64,000 nt of DNA from the NCBI RefSeq assembly GCF_946478805.1, contig NZ_CAMLDC010000009.1:1-64000 (forward strand), given 5' to 3'. Under the pieces are notes generated by a model, which was not told the DNA's origin, searched no databases, and worked only from the letters and a program-made list of their open reading frames with translations. Shown here in pieces: positions 1 to 8,120 of the stretch (the first letter of the stretch is position 1; the number at the start of each line of letters is the position of its first letter). The DNA comes from an uncultured Fluviicola sp. GTDB taxonomy: Bacteria; Bacteroidota; Bacteroidia; Flavobacteriales; Crocinitomicaceae. Both the position numbers and the translations under genes were made by a program.

Positions 1-64
1 TAATCATGTAATCATGTAATCATGTAATCATGTAATCATGTAATCATGTAATCATGTAATCATT
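1..64. repeat. Octamer tandem repeat at left edge
   Basis: Seven perfect copies of TAATCATG (1-56) are followed by one degenerate copy, TAATCATT (57-64). The array touches the window edge and probably continues to the left. Eight is not a multiple of three, so three units cycle through every phase. TAA therefore occurs in all plus frames and TGA in all minus frames. The lipoprotein gene entering from the right ends inside the array. Confidence 0.95.
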
Positions 65-463
65 TAATCCTTGGCAATTTATGTTTGTAATATTTTGCTT
101 TAAATAAGCACATGGAGCAAACTCGAAATTAAAATGTCCATCTTCATCATAGGGACTATCAAAATACATGGTGATAATTTTATTGTAACAGCTATTTTCC
201 GGCTCAACAACCCGCACAGCGTATGTTCTAAATTGTTTCTCCCGGATAATTTCCGAAGCTTCTCCATTCTCGTCTAAAAACCCGGTTTTTTCGGTTTTGT
301 ATTTTTCTCCATCTCCAGTGGTAGTGGAAGAAACAATGAAGTACTGTAACCCAGCATAACGCTCACCTGTAGCAGCATTGGTAGCTGTGATGTGAATGGA
401 TCGTTTTTTGCCGCAGGAAGTGAGTACGAAAGCAAAAAGTATAAATATCAACAGTATTCTCAT
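44..463 (-). CDS. Lipoprotein, third member of a local family
   Basis: This encodes a putative lipoprotein of 139 residues. The start is the ATG at 463, because the next residues (MRILLIFILFAFVLTSC) form a hydrophobic signal with a lipobox Cys. An upstream in-frame ATG at 499 would add a polar stretch ahead of the signal. The mature part resembles a carboxypeptidase-regulatory-like beta domain, with 'TATNAATGERYAG' near its start. Its later YFDSPYDEDG segment resembles YFDSGPYDSR in the protein encoded at 960-1613, so I regard the three neighbouring lipoproteins as related. The last residues (DYMIT) and the stop lie in the octamer repeat. It is the last visible gene of the minus-strand operon starting at 5602. 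The function is unknown. Confidence 0.7.
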   Translation of the reverse strand: MRILLIFILFAFVLTSCGKKRSIHITATNAATGERYAGLQYFIVSSTTTGDGEKYKTEKTGFLDENGEASEIIREKQFRTYAVRVVEPENSCYNKIITMYFDSPYDEDGHFNFEFAPCAYLKQNITNINCQGLNDYMIT

Positions 464-530
464 AGCAGTTTTTTTACAAACTTGCGCAAAATGTTTCAAA
501 TGTGAGTTGCGATTTTCCGTACTTGATTCT

Positions 531-953
531 TTAGTAGTTTATATCATACGTTCTGTATTCTCCAGCACTCAGGTAAATACCCATAAGGAACTGAATAAAA
601 TCGGCATGCATCACCTTTCCTTTCTTCACCTCTAATTCAAAATTATCAATGAAAGTCTGCCCCCCATCCTGCGTCCATCCCAGTCTGTACAAATCTCTCA
701 CTTCGCAGCGCGCCACAGGTTTGATCCAGGTATATTTATCCAGTTCAAAACTACCGGAAGCATCCGTTGTTGCGGATTTGATCGTCTTGTAATTGGAATC
801 ATAACCACCCGCTATTTTCAACAACTTTACTTCCGCTCCGGGAATACCTTCTCCTGTAACTGGGTTCATGACCCGACCTTTAAGTGTGACATTTTTCCCG
901 AATTTGGTGCATCCAAGCAATAACAATACACTGACGAAAAGCAAATACCTCAT
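531..953 (-). CDS. Short duplicate of neighbouring lipoprotein, altered C-terminus
   Basis: This is a 140-residue lipoprotein (signal and lipobox MRYLLFVSVLLLLGC). Residues 16 to about 119 are nearly identical to the protein encoded at 960-1613, from TKFGKNVTLKGRV through KGKVMHADF, and include a carboxypeptidase-regulatory-like fold. After HADF the reading frame departs. The DNA has four A (597-600) where the sister copy has five (1253-1257). Restoring one base gives YSVPYGYL, which matches YAVPYGNL of the sister. The extreme C-terminus (YDINY) again matches the sister (LDINY). The protein is exactly 77 codons shorter, so I infer an internal deletion plus a one-base loss that together keep the frame. 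It could be a decaying copy or a functional short form. Confidence 0.6.
   Translation of the reverse strand: MRYLLFVSVLLLLGCTKFGKNVTLKGRVMNPVTGEGIPGAEVKLLKIAGGYDSNYKTIKSATTDASGSFELDKYTWIKPVARCEVRDLYRLGWTQDGGQTFIDNFELEVKKGKVMHADFIQFLMGIYLSAGEYRTYDINY
601..911. repeat. Direct repeat, copy 1 (lipoprotein duplication)
   Basis: This block aligns without gaps to 1258-1568 at a constant offset of 657 bp, with only scattered single-base differences. It covers the coding region after the signal peptide of both lipoprotein copies. The signal peptide regions themselves differ. The pattern fits a fairly recent tandem gene duplication. Confidence 0.85.
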
Positions 954-959
954 ACCTGA

Positions 960-1613
960 TTAATAATTGATATCAAGAATCGTTGTTGTACCTTCATTTA
1001 CAAAAACGGTATCGTAGTAGGTCGTTGTAATTGTGTTTTTAGTTACTATCCAACGAAAATATTTATATCCCATTGAACTTTCTACGGGAGAACCCGGAAT
1101 ATCGATACACCCATTTAATTCTGTAATCAATCCTGGATTGAAAGTTCTTGAATCATATGGGCCACTATCAAAGTATAACTTAATATTATCAGATGAATTA
1201 AAACATGAAGTGTTCTTAATATTTAATATAAGATTTCCATATGGAACCGCATAAAAATCGGCATGCATTACCTTTCCTTTCTTCACCTCCAATTCAAAAT
1301 TATCAATAAAGGTCTGACCTCCATCCTGAGTCCATCCCAGTCTGTACAAATCTCCCACTTCGCAGCGCGCCACAGGTTTGGTCCAGGTATATTTGTCCAG
1401 TTCAAAACTACCGGAAGCATCCGTTGTTGCGGATTTGATCGTCTTGTAATTGGAGTCATAACCACCTGCTATTTTCAATAATTTCACTTCCGCACCTTCA
1501 ATGCCCTCTCCCGTTATGGGGTTCACAACACGACCTTTCAAGGTAACGTTTTTTCCAAATTTAGTGCAGGAAACTACTATTAAAATCATTAATAAAGCAA
1601 CTACTGTTCTCAT
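960..1613 (-). CDS. Lipoprotein with carboxypeptidase-regulatory-like domain
   Basis: A 217-residue lipoprotein; the lipobox Cys ends MRTVVALLMILIVVSC. Residues about 20-75 (LKGRVVNPITGEGIEGAEV, then TTDASGSFELDKY) have the pattern of a CarboxypepD_reg-like or SpaA-like beta sandwich, common in Bacteroidota surface lipoproteins. The remainder has no motif I recognise. Its start codon overlaps the stop of the 975-aa secreted protein gene by four bases (ATGA), suggesting coupled translation and a shared surface role. The shorter copy at 531-953 follows six bases later. It appears to be the intact parent of that duplication. The substrate or partner is unknown. Confidence 0.75.
   Translation of the reverse strand: MRTVVALLMILIVVSCTKFGKNVTLKGRVVNPITGEGIEGAEVKLLKIAGGYDSNYKTIKSATTDASGSFELDKYTWTKPVARCEVGDLYRLGWTQDGGQTFIDNFELEVKKGKVMHADFYAVPYGNLILNIKNTSCFNSSDNIKLYFDSGPYDSRTFNPGLITELNGCIDIPGSPVESSMGYKYFRWIVTKNTITTTYYDTVFVNEGTTTILDINY
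1258..1568. repeat. Direct repeat, copy 2 (lipoprotein duplication)
   Basis: Partner of the block at 601-911. The A-run beside its left end (1253-1257) has five A, against four in copy 1. That one-base difference shifts the frame of the shorter copy. Confidence 0.85.
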
Positions 1614-4537
1614 AATACTATCAATTTATGAATTTCCAACTGATCACCAATCAGCACTTGTATCACGTAAGTGCCTGTTGGCAATTGTTTGTCCGAACGA
1701 AATATCGATGTTCTGTTTTCCTGAATCTCCTCAAGGAGTGTTCCATAGGTTGTGAAAATGCGTACTCCTGAAATTACATTTTCTTCTCGGGATTCCAAAA
1801 CAAATGTCCCGTCGTGCGAAGGATTGGGGTATAAATTCACTCGCTTTTCCTTCGATAACGGCTGCTCCGGTTCTTCTTCAGTATTGAGTTCCCTTTGCGA
1901 TCCGTTCTGTTTTCCCGATTCGGAGTCACCCATGGCCATTTTATTCCGCGGACATTCTTCGAATTCAATTTTCAGGTGTACCGTAGAACCGGATTGGATA
2001 TGAACTCCGGGTTTCAGGTTGATTTCCTGACCGGCACGCAAGTCCACTTCCACATTTTCGAGGGTCACGTAATCGCCGGGGTCAGTAGCTGGAGTGACCA
2101 GGTGACCAACCGTAATGATATTTCTGGCCCTTCGGCGCACATAATACATATAATTCAAGCGGGCCCTGCTGCCCACTACCTGGTTTTGCAGACCCAGGTA
2201 CCAAGGCTCTGCTTCACCGAAGATAAAGTCATTCAATTTATCTACCTCATTCCCACCACCACTCATATCGATGTGCGGATCGATTTGATTGTCAATGTAA
2301 ATTGCTTCGAAAGGAGTTACCTGGAAATGATCATTCGGCCGACCCAGGTTGGGATAACCATAATTATTGGATGGGATAAGTATACCGTTCGGTTGCTTTC
2401 CAATATTCATCAACCCCAAATCCTGTACATTTACCGTCATACTTCCATCGGTCGGCCAGATATTGGGATTAATTCCCAGGGCGGTAACCACCGATTTGTG
2501 TGAATACCGGTTTCTTCCGGTCCAAATTTGAGTAACCGCAAAATAGGCCCAATCAGCAACCTCTGCAAAATTTCCTATTTTATTCATAAACGATCCGGAA
2601 ACATTATCAATTTCAAGCATTTGAGAAACATTCACCTCGTGCTTGCAGCCAGCCTGAAAAGGATTCAAAAATAACGAAGGATATTGCCTTCTGAAGATTT
2701 GAAAAGTTTGTCCAGGCGGCATGTATTTGGCTGTTCCAACCCGGAACCTGTACCCTAAAAAAGAGTAATTCTGCCAATATTCCCCGGCATTATTGTAGTG
2801 CTCATCATTATCACTGTTTTTTCCGCTTATTTTACCCAAAGAAATCGCAATATTTCGGGTTGCAACGGGTATAGGGAAGATATGTTCATGGTTATCTACT
2901 GCGTCAAGCGCATTCAGAAACCCTTGTCGCCTCCAATGATAGCCTGGTACGGTATAACTGATATTCTGATTCGGATTTGTGAAAATATTATCATTATAAC
3001 TGGCTGCATGATATGCCACCAACTCCTTAAATGATTTTTGGTTCACCGTATTATAAAGAAACCCGCTCAGAAATAGAGGGATAATTCCAAAATAATTGCT
3101 TTTATACCAATGTGCACTGTAAACCTGGTATTGATACCCTAAAGGGATATTGGCACCAAAGAAATTAGCATCGTAAGAAATGTTCAGCCGGGAATGGTGA
3201 TGTGGATAATTTTGGTTGTAATCCAGGTGTTTTTGTTCCATCCGCAACAAAGCGAGACGCACGATTTCTTCTCCCATAGAAGACCCTTGAATGATATTTT
3301 CAAAATAATCGCCCTTTTTCATGTTCTGATTCAAATGCAAGAGAAATCGCTCAAAAAGAGCGGCTGATTCCTCCATCCCGTGTTTCATTGGTTTACCAGA
3401 AATATTGAATTTTACCAAGATAATATCATAGTCCTGCTCACGTAAATTCTGGAGCAAACTAGCATGATTAGTACTGTAAATTTTCCAGGTTTTTTTAAAA
3501 CTCTGTCCAAACATCGGTGGTCTGTAACCAATCACAAGAATATAAGGCTTCTCCGGCTGTTCATCCTCATAACCTTCTCTTGAACAAGAAGGAATGAAAC
3601 ACCATTTGATCTTATTTCCATTATCGTCCTCCATCATCCCGCAATCCTTGCACCCGGGATTCCATGGGATATCAAACAGAGAACAGTTACTTAAATAATC
3701 ATCCGGATCACCCTCCCAATCTTCCGGATATGGTACACTTTTTTCCTGAGATTTTTCGTCTATAATTTCTGGTGTATGAAGCATGAAATTAAAAGTTGTA
3801 AAAGAGCTATCAGAATAGGTAACCCTCAATTTAAAATACTGGAGTGAGTCATAATAGGGTCTGAAAAGGACTATTTGATCAAAATCGGTCTTTCGTTCAA
3901 CTTCATTCCGTATCAGTGTCAAATCAATGACATCATCCACTTTTTTGGTATTACTTACAAAAAATTCGCGCTGGATAATTAATCCCATCCGATCGGATGA
4001 AAAATAATCAAACAATGGTCCGGCTAACGCTGAATGATGCATCGACACAATAGAGTTGTCACTCGGAATCTGATCTTTCAAGACAGAAATTTCTTTTGTT
4101 AGTATTCCATTTGCCAATCCGGTTTGTTCATCTATCGAATTAAAATTTAAATCAAATATTCCAATAGGAATAACGATTATTTCCTGCTCAAACTCAGTTT
4201 CCCCAACATATTCGCATGATTTAGCTAAAACGGTATCCATTATTGGAAACTGGTTTGGGCCAACAGCAATCTGATTCATTTCGTATAGCCAACGCATCAT
4301 TTTATCGGCATCCGCATATTCGATGCTTGAATCACCACTGTAAAAAGACGTTTTTAAAAGCAAGCTATCCGAAGGAAGTAAGCTTAATTTATTGGACAAA
4401 AATCCCGTAGGGCATTTTGTAGACAAGCCATTATAAATCGTATCCGCCAACTTCTCCTGACTCAGATAAACGGTATCCACCTGCCCCCACCCATGCAAAC
4501 CCATGAGCAGGAACAATCCTGTTATGAACTTTCTCAT
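1610..4537 (-). CDS. T9SS-secreted alpha/beta-hydrolase-like protein
   Basis: A 975-residue protein with an N-terminal signal peptide (MRKFITGLFLLMGLHGWGQ). Its type A T9SS sorting domain begins at about residue 900 (VNLYPNPSHDGTFVLES) and ends KLIVL. The central part looks like an alpha/beta hydrolase. GSSMG at 418-422 matches a GxSxG nucleophile elbow with Ser420 as candidate nucleophile, and YDANFFGANIPLG follows at 455-467, placed like the post-nucleophile Asp strand. A Cys-rich patch, CSLFDIPWNPGCKDCGMM, lies near 285-302. I infer an exported lipase or esterase-like enzyme, or a non-catalytic relative; the catalytic His was not identified. The gene starts three bases after the upstream coiled-coil gene and overlaps the downstream lipoprotein by four bases, so all five are probably one operon. 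Confidence 0.7.
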   Translation of the reverse strand: MRKFITGLFLLMGLHGWGQVDTVYLSQEKLADTIYNGLSTKCPTGFLSNKLSLLPSDSLLLKTSFYSGDSSIEYADADKMMRWLYEMNQIAVGPNQFPIMDTVLAKSCEYVGETEFEQEIIVIPIGIFDLNFNSIDEQTGLANGILTKEISVLKDQIPSDNSIVSMHHSALAGPLFDYFSSDRMGLIIQREFFVSNTKKVDDVIDLTLIRNEVERKTDFDQIVLFRPYYDSLQYFKLRVTYSDSSFTTFNFMLHTPEIIDEKSQEKSVPYPEDWEGDPDDYLSNCSLFDIPWNPGCKDCGMMEDDNGNKIKWCFIPSCSREGYEDEQPEKPYILVIGYRPPMFGQSFKKTWKIYSTNHASLLQNLREQDYDIILVKFNISGKPMKHGMEESAALFERFLLHLNQNMKKGDYFENIIQGSSMGEEIVRLALLRMEQKHLDYNQNYPHHHSRLNISYDANFFGANIPLGYQYQVYSAHWYKSNYFGIIPLFLSGFLYNTVNQKSFKELVAYHAASYNDNIFTNPNQNISYTVPGYHWRRQGFLNALDAVDNHEHIFPIPVATRNIAISLGKISGKNSDNDEHYNNAGEYWQNYSFLGYRFRVGTAKYMPPGQTFQIFRRQYPSLFLNPFQAGCKHEVNVSQMLEIDNVSGSFMNKIGNFAEVADWAYFAVTQIWTGRNRYSHKSVVTALGINPNIWPTDGSMTVNVQDLGLMNIGKQPNGILIPSNNYGYPNLGRPNDHFQVTPFEAIYIDNQIDPHIDMSGGGNEVDKLNDFIFGEAEPWYLGLQNQVVGSRARLNYMYYVRRRARNIITVGHLVTPATDPGDYVTLENVEVDLRAGQEINLKPGVHIQSGSTVHLKIEFEECPRNKMAMGDSESGKQNGSQRELNTEEEPEQPLSKEKRVNLYPNPSHDGTFVLESREENVISGVRIFTTYGTLLEEIQENRTSIFRSDKQLPTGTYVIQVLIGDQLEIHKLIVL

Positions 4538-4540
4538 GGT

Positions 4541-5602
4541 TTAGGGTTTTACTTGTTGTTCCAATTTTCGGATCAATTCCTGTTGTAGACGGATGGTTTC
4601 CTGCTGTTGCTCCAACAATTCTTTCTGAGTTTTTACCTGTTCGTTGATCTGAAGTACATAAAGGGTCAATTCTTCGATCTTTTCCATGAAAAGAATGCTG
4701 CTTTGTGCCACGTTCAATCCGTTTTCGGTCATCTCTTCCGCACTAGGTATGTTTGGCAGGTGATTGTTCTTTTGAATGAATTGTTGCAGTTCATTTAAGG
4801 GCATCAAAGGATACTTCTCATCAAAAACATAATCCGACCAATCTTCCAGGTTAACCTTCACCTCGCGGGCATAGAGCAAGCCAGTATGATCTAATTGCAT
4901 CAATTTATAAGGAAGCACGCTGGGATTGTTGCTGATGCGTTTCTCAATCAACAAGGGATGTAATGTTGATCCATTCACTAACTGCACATGCAATTTAGCA
5001 TCAGGTTTTACACCAACACCCAGGCGAGGATCCGGTGAGCATGGAGTATTGATCAAAAACATACGCTGTGGATTATTGGAAGCTTGCCAAAACGGAGCTG
5101 TTTGAATAGTTCCACCATTCATATCGGTTGCACAAGGCATTGCCGGTTGAGCTTCAGCATAGATTAAACTCTTCAAGTCTCCGCCATTCTTCACTTTTCC
5201 ATTGGCGTTGATCATTAAAACCCCATCATCGGGTAAGGTAGAATCTCCCAATGCTTTGATTTTGAAATCTCCTTCTTTGATGATGGTGGTGCCAATTAAA
5301 GTGCTGATTCCCTCTACCTTTAAGTCTTTCCTGATGGTGGCATTATCTTTAAAAGTTGCTTCACCAACCACTTTCAGGTTGCTCTTCAGATGAGCCGTTT
5401 TGTTGACGATCATGGAATCCTTAACCGTAAGCATGGAATCAATTTTAGCCGAACCATTAACTTGTAATTTTGCGGAGGGAGCAGTAGTTCCAATTCCAAC
5501 GTTCCCGGAAGCGGGAAGTGTGTTTGTTTGAGAATAAGATTGGTTTGTCGCGCAGATCCACAAAAAAGAGGCAGAAAGTAGCTGTGAAATAGTAGGTTTC
5601 AT
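4541..5602 (-). CDS. Secreted coiled-coil protein with GIGT motif
   Basis: A 353-residue protein with a signal peptide ending near residue 25 (NQSYSQ). Right after it comes NVGIGTTAPSAKLQVNG, the GIGT-x2-P-x3-L-x-V pattern frequent in Bacteroidota secreted and phage tail-fibre-like proteins. Residues about 45-115 repeat a short beta pattern (KIDSMLTVKDSMIVNK). The last 60 residues are a Gln/Glu/Leu-rich coiled coil (LEQQQETIRLQQELIRKLEQ). No S74 chaperone-peptidase motif is visible. It is the first gene of the minus-strand operon and lies three bases before the hydrolase-like gene, so it may be a trimeric surface or fibre-like partner. That role is inference. Confidence 0.65.
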   Translation of the reverse strand: MKPTISQLLSASFLWICATNQSYSQTNTLPASGNVGIGTTAPSAKLQVNGSAKIDSMLTVKDSMIVNKTAHLKSNLKVVGEATFKDNATIRKDLKVEGISTLIGTTIIKEGDFKIKALGDSTLPDDGVLMINANGKVKNGGDLKSLIYAEAQPAMPCATDMNGGTIQTAPFWQASNNPQRMFLINTPCSPDPRLGVGVKPDAKLHVQLVNGSTLHPLLIEKRISNNPSVLPYKLMQLDHTGLLYAREVKVNLEDWSDYVFDEKYPLMPLNELQQFIQKNNHLPNIPSAEEMTENGLNVAQSSILFMEKIEELTLYVLQINEQVKTQKELLEQQQETIRLQQELIRKLEQQVKP

Positions 5603-5667
5603 AATTTAAACAGTTTCAGTGTTAATTATGAGATAAATATAAAAAAATAAATTGGTTACATATTTGT

Positions 5668-5697
5668 GTAAATTATTTTTTGCAAAAAATAATTTAC
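5668..5697. terminator. 30-bp perfect palindrome at rnc 3' end
   Basis: GTAAATTATTTTTTG is followed at once by its exact reverse complement, giving a perfect 30-bp palindrome. It touches the rnc stop codon (5697-5699). The stem is almost purely A/T, so it would be a weak intrinsic terminator, but its position immediately after rnc fits transcript-end or 3'-stability function. Dyad binding by a protein cannot be excluded. Confidence 0.5.
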
Positions 5698-6419
5698 TAA
5701 ATCTCCCCCATCAAAATGAGGGTTTCTTTCGCAGCAGCCTGTTCAGCCAATTTCTTCGAGTTTCCGGTTCCTTTGCCGTAGTTCGTACCATTTACCTGCA
5801 CGATTACTTCATAGAACCAGGTTCCGTGGTTGTTCTCTTCACGCAGAACGGTAAATTCCAGGCTTAGTCTTCTTTTCTGGCTCCAGATAAATAACTTGGA
5901 TTTGAAATCGATTTCCTCTTCCAGGATCTTATTCAGATCGACATATTTCCGGAAAATATGGTTGTAGATGATTTTCTTGGTTTCTTCGTAAGAACTATCC
6001 AGGTAGATGGCTCCGATAATTGCCTCGAAAGCATTTCCTTCAAGCGAAGATAAATTGATGGATCGTCCCTTGTTGTAACGAAGTACGGAACGCAGTTCCA
6101 ATTCCTCACCGATTTCAGAAAGTGTTTTCCGGGAAACTACTTTTGATTTGACTTTCGTCAGGTATCCTTCATCTTCCTCCGGGAACCGCTGGAACAGGAA
6201 TTCGGCAATGATGGAATCCAAAATGGCATCTCCCAGGAATTCCAAACGCTCATTCGAAAAGTCTTTCTGACCATGATAAGCAATGGAGCGGTGCGTAACT
6301 GCTTGATAAAACAAATTGATATTCTTCGGTCTGTACCCGAAACGATTTACGAAAAACCGAATGAATTCAACGTCTTCCTGAGACCGGTTTTGCTTGAAGA
6401 ATGGTAGTCTGAGCCGCAC
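5697..6419 (-). CDS. rnc: Ribonuclease III
   Basis: RNase III, 240 residues, cleaves double-stranded RNA in rRNA processing and mRNA turnover. The signature NERLEFLGDAILD is at 56-68, giving the metal ligands corresponding to E. coli Glu41 and Asp45 (here Glu60, Asp64). The second active-site segment reads GNAFEAIIGAIYLD at 128-141. Glu132 matches E. coli Glu117, but the position of Asp114 is Asn129. The C-terminal third is a double-stranded RNA binding domain (YGKGTGNSKKLAEQAAAKETL). It follows fabF by seven bases in an acpP-fabF-rnc operon, an order I know from other Bacteroidota. Length is normal for the family. Confidence 0.95.
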   Translation of the reverse strand: MRLRLPFFKQNRSQEDVEFIRFFVNRFGYRPKNINLFYQAVTHRSIAYHGQKDFSNERLEFLGDAILDSIIAEFLFQRFPEEDEGYLTKVKSKVVSRKTLSEIGEELELRSVLRYNKGRSINLSSLEGNAFEAIIGAIYLDSSYEETKKIIYNHIFRKYVDLNKILEEEIDFKSKLFIWSQKRRLSLEFTVLREENNHGTWFYEVIVQVNGTNYGKGTGNSKKLAEQAAAKETLILMGEI

Positions 6420-6426
6420 CTAAATT

Positions 6427-7680
6427 TTACCCTTTATACTTTCGCACGATCACAGAAGTGTTGTGACCACCGAAACCGAAGGTGTTTGATAAGGCAACAT
6501 CCACGGTACGGTGCTGAGCTTTATTAAATGTGAAGTTCAATTTGTTGTCGATTTCAGGATCGTCTGTAAAATGATTGATTGTCGGAGGGACAACATCATT
6601 CTTAACTGCCAGGATACATGCAATTGCTTCAATAGCTCCTGCCGCACCTAACAAGTGACCTGTCATTGATTTTGTAGAACTGATGTTCAACTTATACGCA
6701 TGCTCTCCGAATACCTGCAGAATGGCTTTGGTTTCAGCCAAATCGCCTAGTGGAGTAGACGTGCCGTGAACGTTCACATAATCTATTACAGTTGGTTCTA
6801 TCTCTGCATCTTCCAATGCAGCGAGCATCGTATTTCTTGCACCGATTCCATCGGGGTGAGGAGCAGTCATGTGATAAGCATCACCCGACATTCCGCCTCC
6901 AAGAATTTCTGCATAAATCTTCGCTCCACGCTTTTTAGCGTGTTCGTATTCTTCCAGAATTAAAGCGCCACCACCTTCGCCCAAAACAAAACCATCGCGA
7001 TCCAGATCAAACGGACGTGAAGCTGTTTCGGGAGAATCGTTGCGAGTGGACAATGCGCGTAATGCGTTGAATCCACCCATTCCCATTTCATTCACCGCAG
7101 CTTCCGAACCACCTGTTACAATAGCATCAGCTTTGCCTAAGCGAATTAAATTGAATGCATCAATAATTGCATTCGTTGCCGAAGCACAAGCCGAAACTGT
7201 TACATAGTTCGGGCCCCTTAATCCATATTTAATAGAAATATGACCTGCAGCAATATCAGCAATCATTTTTGGAATAAAGAACGGATTGAATTTTGGGGTT
7301 CCATCTCCGGCAAAGAAGTTTTGAGCTTCGTCCTGGAATGTTTTTAATCCACCAATACCCGAACCCCAAATAACACCGATACGGTCTACATTCGGGTTCG
7401 ATTCCATCAATTCAGAATCAGCCATGGCTTCTGATGCAGAAACCATGGCGTATTGTGAAAATTGATCTAATTTCCGTGCTTCTTTTTTGTCGATGTGATC
7501 CTCGACATTAAAATTTTTAATCTCACAAGCAAATTGCGTCTTAAACTTAGAAGCATCGAATTGTTTAATCAGAGCAGCACCGCTTTTTCCTTTCAGTAAA
7601 CTATCCCAATATTCTGCAACAGTATTACCAATAGGTGTAATAGCACCCAACCCAGTTACAACAACCTTCTTCAGCTCCAT
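6427..7680 (-). CDS. fabF: Beta-ketoacyl-ACP synthase II
   Basis: FabF, 417 residues, elongates acyl-ACP by condensation with malonyl-ACP in type II fatty acid synthesis. The thiolase-fold catalytic triad is visible: Cys165 in TVSACASATN, His305 in NVHGTSTPLGD, and His342 in SMTGHLLGAAGA. The Gly-rich C-terminus NTFGFGGHNTSV is also typical. The start ATG at 7680 precedes MELKKVVVTGLGAITPIG, the usual N-terminus. It lies between acpP (43 bp upstream) and rnc (7 bp downstream), consistent with co-transcription. Confidence 0.97.
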   Translation of the reverse strand: MELKKVVVTGLGAITPIGNTVAEYWDSLLKGKSGAALIKQFDASKFKTQFACEIKNFNVEDHIDKKEARKLDQFSQYAMVSASEAMADSELMESNPNVDRIGVIWGSGIGGLKTFQDEAQNFFAGDGTPKFNPFFIPKMIADIAAGHISIKYGLRGPNYVTVSACASATNAIIDAFNLIRLGKADAIVTGGSEAAVNEMGMGGFNALRALSTRNDSPETASRPFDLDRDGFVLGEGGGALILEEYEHAKKRGAKIYAEILGGGMSGDAYHMTAPHPDGIGARNTMLAALEDAEIEPTVIDYVNVHGTSTPLGDLAETKAILQVFGEHAYKLNISSTKSMTGHLLGAAGAIEAIACILAVKNDVVPPTINHFTDDPEIDNKLNFTFNKAQHRTVDVALSNTFGFGGHNTSVIVRKYKG

Positions 7681-7723
7681 AAATAATTAATTCGTTTTCT
7701 AATGCTTGGAAAACTAAGATCTC

Positions 7724-7960
7724 TTAGTTAGCGTTTTGCTCGATATAAGAAACTGCGTCACCAACTGTTTGAATGTTCTCAGCTTGATCATCCGGAATTG
7801 CGATGTTGAATTCTTTCTCGAATTCCATGATCAATTCTACAGTATCTAGTGAATCAGCACCTAGATCATTTGTGAAGCTCGCTTCGTTTGTTACTTCGCT
7901 TTCTTCAACTCCTAACTTATCTACGATAATAGATATTACTCTTGATTTGATATCAGACAT
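7724..7960 (-). CDS. acpP: Acyl carrier protein
   Basis: ACP, 78 residues, the acidic carrier of growing acyl chains. The phosphopantetheine attachment site is Ser37 in [15 protein letters not shown] chose the ATG at 7960 ([17 protein letters not shown]) because it gives the standard length; the 20 codons upstream ([11 protein letters not shown]...) are in frame but do not belong to the family. It is the first gene of the acpP-fabF-rnc unit and is divergent from purN. Confidence 0.96.
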   Translation of the reverse strand: MSDIKSRVISIIVDKLGVEESEVTNEASFTNDLGADSLDTVELIMEFEKEFNIAIPDDQAENIQTVGDAVSYIEQNAN

Positions 7961-8084
7961 CTCAATTCTTTTATAAGGTTTTTCAGCTTGCAAAGAAAAT
8001 AGGAAATGCGATAAAAACAAAATATAAAGTGACTTAATTACATTTTAAGTCTTTCAGGAATCTTGTTTTCTGCTTGAAATCCGC

Positions 8085-8116
8085 TTGTGCTGTGTCATTT
8101 GGATTGTGTAACTTTG
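8085..8116 (+). promoter_or_regulatory. purN promoter, almost touching the start codon
   Basis: TAACTTTG at 8109-8116 matches the Bacteroidota -7 box TAnnTTTG exactly. TTG at 8085-8087 lies 21 nt upstream as a possible -33 element. The purN ATG begins at 8121, only four bases after the box. Transcription would start at or next to the A of the ATG, implying a leaderless or near-leaderless mRNA. Confidence 0.5.
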
Positions 8117-8120
8117 TGCC

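Noticed and set aside
1..64. Octamer array as a CRISPR
   Set aside because: Repeats are 8 bp and contiguous, without spacers; no cas genes in the window.
1895..2503. 202-codon plus-strand frame
   Set aside because: Antisense to the 975-residue secreted protein, no start context and no family features.
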